Assembly: GCA_902761265.1 (NCBI GenBank)
Contig: CACWJV010000019.1
Coordinates: forward strand, 1 to 16,478
DNA length: 16,478 bases
Direction: 5' to 3'
Source of the DNA: Oscillospiraceae bacterium
Lineage (GTDB): Bacteria; Bacillota; Clostridia; Oscillospirales; Acutalibacteraceae
The position numbers and the translations under genes are program-made. Shown piece after piece: positions 12,906-16,478 of this stretch. Every line of letters begins with the position of its first letter. The first letter of the stretch is position 1. Under the pieces are notes generated by a model. The model did no database searches. It worked only from the letters and a program-made list of their open reading frames with translations, and was not told where the DNA came from.

Positions 12906-15815
12906 TCACGGCAGATACTGTTCGATCTCCGCTTGTGTCATCGAGAACGATTGGATCATCTTTTGCCGGAACAAGGCGGGCATTTCCCCGACGATCTGTC
13001 TGAGCTGTTTGACAGCCGCCTGCCATCCGTTGTAGCTGACCGACGGCCACCGCGCGCAATGGCGCTGCATTTCGCTGTCAATTTCCTGCACCATCTTGTC
13101 AAAAAGCGAGAGCATCCGGTCGCGGTCGAATGTGGTTGCAAGGTGCTTTTTGTGCAGTTGTAAAACACGCTTGCGGAACTGCGGATTTTTCATCAGATTG
13201 CGCATGACCGTGGTGCTGAACGCGTGGCCCACGCCGTGACCCTGCGGGTCAAGATAGTTGTCAATATAGTTGCGTTTGTAGGTAGTCGGATAAAACGCCC
13301 AGTCGGCGTCAAAGAAAATCCAGCGCCATTTGCCGCTCTTGGTATTTTCGCGCCAAAAGCGGATGTTGCCCGTGTCGGTGTTAGTAAAAAAAGACTCGAA
13401 CATCCAGTATTCGATCAGCTCGTCGATGTCGATTTGCGTACACAGATAGTCGTAAACTTCCTGCTTTCGCGTGTCGTGCGATTTGATATAGGCGATCAGC
13501 TTGTTGTAAGCGTCGATCGAACCGTTTTGTACGTTGCTATTGCCTTTGATGATGTCGGTGTTGTCCGGGTCGGCGCCGTGGTGGGCGGCAAGGTAGTCTT
13601 CGTCGATCTTCTCCCGCAGATCATAGATCCCGTGGTACACGCCGTTGACATAGACCGCCACAGGGCGGTAGTCCATGATATCAACGCGCGTCTGCCCTTT
13701 CATCACCATGGCGCAGAACGCGTCGCGCAGATGGGCCGAGGAAAAATCCTGTCCGCTGTTGCGCAGCAAAAGCGATGAAAAGACGTTGACGTCGTTGTTC
13801 TCGAAGAACGGATAGACAATTTCGCCCGGGCCGTATTTGTCGCGCAGGTGGATCGACACGCTCTTTTGCTCGAGGGCGCGGCTGAACTGGCCGAAAACCT
13901 TGACGCCGGCATCAAACGAAAGCTGCGGCACCCCCTGTTCGTTCCAATACTCCAAATGGATCGGGCGCTCCCAATCCTGCCAGAAGTTGGCGCCGACATA
14001 GGGAAATTCGCTGCCCTTGTTTTTGCCGTCGGCCCAAATGCCGCGGCTTTCGGAGTAGAGGTTGTCGCTGTCGGTAGAAAGACACACCACCGGCAACTCG
14101 TGCTTTTGCTCCACAAGGTAGGTCGCCGTTACGACATCGGACGGCAAAGCGCCGGCTTGATAGGCGCGCACGCGCAGGCAGGTGGTCTTTTTGATCGTGA
14201 GCGGTTCGGTATACGGCATGGATTTTTGGGTCGGCACACTGCCGTCAAGGGTATAGAACAACCTGCCCGGACCGGAAAGCGTCAGTGCAGTGCCTTTTTT
14301 GACATACCCGCCCGGGTTGGACAGCGCCGGGTTTTGGATCGCGCCTTTGAGCGCCGGCGTGTTGTTTTTCCTGCCGGGCGTCTGCGCCGCGAAATAGACC
14401 GGCGCGCTGTCTGCGCCGAGGACACGGCCGCAGCTTTGGCCGGCGGACAGACGGCGGTAGGTCAGACTGTCGGCGATCACGCCGTGCCGGTTTTTGAGAT
14501 AAACCGTGTCGCCGTAGCGGCCGAGCCCGATATTGACCGTTTGGCCGTCCTTGACCGGATTGTCGCTGCACCAGAGAACGAGATAGCTGTGCGGTTTGAG
14601 CGTCACGTCGGGCAAAGCAAAAAAGCGCTCCGCCTGTTTGGAGTCGGAGAGCTGATAGGTTTTGAGGGAAACGGGCGTATCCGACGCGTTGTAAAGCTCC
14701 ACATAGTCCGGCGTGCTGCCGTCGGGCGCTTTGGTGCCGGTGTTGACGGCGGCGAGTTCGGTGATCACAAGCTGTTTGCTGTCAGTTAGCGCCGCGGAAT
14801 CCACGGAGTCGAACGCGTCGGTACTGTTTTTGGCGCCGGGTGTGGCGCAGGCAAAAAAGCGCCAGCCGTCTTTGGTACGCCCGCAGGAAAGATTGGCGCG
14901 CAGCGGATAGACCTTGCAGCGGTCAATTTCGCGGCCCAGCGCATCGCAAAGCAGCAGCACGTCCTCCTTGCCGTTCAGCGAAAAGCTTGCGTGCAGTTCT
15001 CCTGTGCCGTCATAGGTTTTGTCTTCGCCGGAAAGCAGCACCACAAGAAAGCTCTTTGCGTCGATTGTAACAGCCGGAAACACCCATTTGTCGGTTTTGG
15101 TTTCGTTGTCGGACAGCGTAAAGCCCTGCAGCGACACGGCGGCATCCCCGGGGTTATAGAGCTCAGCCCACGCACAGAAATCGCCGTCGGCCGTCAAGAG
15201 CGTCTGGGTTTTGGAGGTGCTGTATTCGTTGAGCCGGACGGTCGTTTTCGGCGGTTCGGGCTCTGTAGTTGCGGTCACTTCCACCAAAGCTGCGGCAGAA
15301 CCGTCGTTGGGTGCGCCGGGCGTCGGCGTATCAAACACCGCCGCCTTGCCGTCCGGACCGAGGCCGAAGCTCCGGTTGCGGTTCAGGCGCGGCATATGCA
15401 GCACGCTGACGAGGTGGATTTTGTCGTCAAACAACTGCAGTGATTCGCCGTCCTTGCTGATGGAAAACGGCAGATGGAACACACCGGCGGCCGGGTCGAT
15501 GCGGCTCGTTTTGTCGGCAAAGAGCATCAGGTACTGCCCGGGCTCGAGCGTATAATCGGGAAAGACGAAGGCTTTGGGCTTCGAAGCGTCATCGGTCAGC
15601 GACCAGCCGGCAAGGTTCACCGCGGTATCGGTCGGGTTGCAAAGCTCGATCCAGTCACAATAGGCGCCGGTGTCGTCGGGGAAAACGCTGTCGTTGCCGC
15701 TCATCGCTTCGTTGATACAGACGGACGCGGGCGGCTCCATGGAGCAGGAAGCGCACGCAAACAGCACCAGCGCCGCCAAAAGCAGCGCGGAAAAAAGTGC
15801 CATCGTTCGTTTCAT
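12906..15815 (-). CDS. CotH-kinase lipoprotein with three lamin-tail domains
   Basis: This 969-residue exported lipoprotein has a signal peptide with a hydrophobic core at 6-20 and candidate lipidated cysteines C21 or C24 (LFACASC). Three lamin-tail-like beta domains follow at about 31-170, 190-330 and 348-486; each has a WIELCNP/WAELYNP/YVELYNA motif, a LSD- or LTD-type turn and a closing TPGAPN/TPGAKN/TPGRKN. A chitobiase/FN3-like module lies at about 500-568 (FYTLDGSVPT). The CotH domain (about 575-900) shows SGQDFSSAHLRDAF, VNGVYHGIYDLREKID (723-738), NTDTGNIRFW (812-821) and WRWIFFDADWAF (830-841). CotH proteins are atypical kinases known to phosphorylate spore-coat proteins; the E737-region and D836/D838 acidic residues fit the family. 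An extracytoplasmic location is unlike spore CotH, so its substrate is unknown. AGGACGG precedes the ATG. Confidence 0.88.
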   Translation of the reverse strand: MKRTMALFSALLLAALVLFACASCSMEPPASVCINEAMSGNDSVFPDDTGAYCDWIELCNPTDTAVNLAGWSLTDDASKPKAFVFPDYTLEPGQYLMLFADKTSRIDPAAGVFHLPFSISKDGESLQLFDDKIHLVSVLHMPRLNRNRSFGLGPDGKAAVFDTPTPGAPNDGSAAALVEVTATTEPEPPKTTVRLNEYSTSKTQTLLTADGDFCAWAELYNPGDAAVSLQGFTLSDNETKTDKWVFPAVTIDAKSFLVVLLSGEDKTYDGTGELHASFSLNGKEDVLLLCDALGREIDRCKVYPLRANLSCGRTKDGWRFFACATPGAKNSTDAFDSVDSAALTDSKQLVITELAAVNTGTKAPDGSTPDYVELYNASDTPVSLKTYQLSDSKQAERFFALPDVTLKPHSYLVLWCSDNPVKDGQTVNIGLGRYGDTVYLKNRHGVIADSLTYRRLSAGQSCGRVLGADSAPVYFAAQTPGRKNNTPALKGAIQNPALSNPGGYVKKGTALTLSGPGRLFYTLDGSVPTQKSMPYTEPLTIKKTTCLRVRAYQAGALPSDVVTATYLVEQKHELPVVCLSTDSDNLYSESRGIWADGKNKGSEFPYVGANFWQDWERPIHLEYWNEQGVPQLSFDAGVKVFGQFSRALEQKSVSIHLRDKYGPGEIVYPFFENNDVNVFSSLLLRNSGQDFSSAHLRDAFCAMVMKGQTRVDIMDYRPVAVYVNGVYHGIYDLREKIDEDYLAAHHGADPDNTDIIKGNSNVQNGSIDAYNKLIAYIKSHDTRKQEVYDYLCTQIDIDELIEYWMFESFFTNTDTGNIRFWRENTKSGKWRWIFFDADWAFYPTTYKRNYIDNYLDPQGHGVGHAFSTTVMRNLMKNPQFRKRVLQLHKKHLATTFDRDRMLSLFDKMVQEIDSEMQRHCARWPSVSYNGWQAAVKQLRQIVGEMPALFRQKMIQSFSMTQAEIEQYLP

Positions 15816-15861
15816 GCCGTTTCACCGTCCTGTGTTTTTCATTCTATGTTCCTTTTTGGCG

Positions 15862-16425
15862 TCAAATGCCGATGGCGTCGCACGCGTCCTGCGCCATGCG
15901 CTGCAGTTCGCCGGACAAATAGGCCAGCGTCATAATCTCGAGCGCATGGGTCAGCCGCTGCCGCGCGTCGGGCACGGGTTCTTCATGGTCCGCCGTAATC
16001 TGTGCAATCACCTCTTTGAGCGCATCGCGATCAAACGTATGGCGTGCGTCGGCGAGATAGAGCACCTGACAGAGCATATTGAACAGCTCGCGGTCGGGAA
16101 TGATATCGTCCGCTGCGTCCTCCACGCTGCCGTTGATGTATTTCATCAGCGACACGATCGTTTCGAGCTGCAGCGAGGGTTTCAGCATATTGATCAGGAT
16201 CACGCGCGCCACCTGCCGCTCCTCGTAGCGGCGGTTTTTCGGGTTGGCCACCCAGCCGCGCTTGACCCAGTTTTGGATCGTGGAGCCCTGCAGACCGGTC
16301 ACCTCGCTGATTTGCGACAGCGTCAGGCCGCGCGTGACCGACAACAGCGGGGTAAGCACGGCAAAGGCGTTTTGTTCGAGCCCTTCTTCAAACGGAAGCA
16401 TCGTTCCGGGAATGGTTGTCAGCAT
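15862..16425 (-). CDS. DUF1836 helix-turn-helix protein
   Basis: This 187-residue cytosolic protein belongs to DUF1836 (PF08876), a Firmicutes family presumed to be regulatory. Residues 33-63 form a MerR-like helix-turn-helix: LTLSQISEVTGLQGSTIQNWVKRGWV with NPKNRRYEERQVARVILINML following. The conserved middle is LQLETIVSLMKYINGSVEDAADDIIPDRELFNMLC (85-119). The C-terminal third is helical and ends QRMAQDACDAIGI. The ATG at 16425 follows AGGAGGAAG. Its start overlaps the end of an upstream frame by 7 bp, consistent with an operon. The CotH gene begins 46 bp downstream without a terminator, so co-transcription is possible. Target genes are unknown. Confidence 0.88.
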   Translation of the reverse strand: MLTTIPGTMLPFEEGLEQNAFAVLTPLLSVTRGLTLSQISEVTGLQGSTIQNWVKRGWVANPKNRRYEERQVARVILINMLKPSLQLETIVSLMKYINGSVEDAADDIIPDRELFNMLCQVLYLADARHTFDRDALKEVIAQITADHEEPVPDARQRLTHALEIMTLAYLSGELQRMAQDACDAIGI

Positions 16426-16478
16426 GATTCTTCCTCCTGTGTCAGTATGTCGGCAACAGCGGCGTTTGTGACCTTGAC
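16419..16478 (-). CDS. C-terminal end of an upstream gene, partial
   Basis: From the right edge a minus-strand frame stays open for 19 codons (VKVTNAAVADILTQEEESC) to a TGA at 16419, overlapping the DUF1836 start by 7 bp. One alternative frame is stopped and the other gives an implausible Cys/Arg-rich peptide. The composition is protein-like and the overlap is typical of coupled genes. Nothing can be said of its function from 19 residues. Confidence 0.45.
   Translation of the reverse strand, partial: VKVTNAAVADILTQEEESC

Noticed and set aside
15822..15862. Possible promoter for the CotH gene (TTGACG near the DUF1836 stop)
   Set aside because: The best -10 (TAGAAT) is only 13 bp away, too short for a housekeeping promoter.

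Overview
The window looks like part of a moderately GC-rich chromosome from a Gram-positive Clostridia bacterium, probably an Oscillospirales/Ruminococcaceae-type gut anaerobe. The pointers are the DUF1836 and DUF4474 proteins, a CotH/lamin-tail lipoprotein, a sortase-type wall protein with a TPNTG signal, an ECF transporter S subunit, strong AGGAGG-type ribosome sites and consensus housekeeping promoters. The taxon is inferred, not proven.

Layout from left to right. A partial ZIP metal transporter runs off the left edge (1-438, minus). A perfect 80-bp tandem duplication carrying a doubled terminator separates it from polA (740-3352, minus). polA is divergent from a DusB-type tRNA-dihydrouridine synthase gene (3472-4452, plus), which ends at a bidirectional terminator. 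A two-gene minus-strand operon follows: an AbrB-like regulator translationally coupled to a family-1 glycosyltransferase with a membrane tail (4495-6122). Next is a divergent pair, an ECF S-component gene (minus) and a MocR-type GntR/aminotransferase regulator gene (plus, 6988-8109). The regulator has lost its PLP lysine and its 3' end is replaced by a repeat element.

After that come a secreted Gly/Ser/Asp-rich wall-anchored protein (8464-9534), a membrane-anchored DUF4474 protein (9738-10709), trmD and rimM (11029-12250), a second copy of the repeat element, an unlisted 44-residue small protein with its own promoter and terminator (12693-12827), a 969-residue CotH/lamin-tail lipoprotein, a DUF1836 regulator, and the last codons of another gene at the right edge. 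All of these are on the minus strand.

The most unusual feature is the repeat landscape. Two elements of about 330 bp (8076-8416 and, inverted, 12291-12617) share terminal inverted repeats made of AATTCGG heptamers, hairpin-rich conserved arms and a variable core. Two further heptamer families (CCCTTGG and CAGTCAA types) sit exactly at the stop codons of polA, the ECF-S gene and dus. Functionally the region mixes information-processing housekeeping genes (polA, dus, rimM, trmD) with cell-envelope and transport genes; no single pathway joins them.
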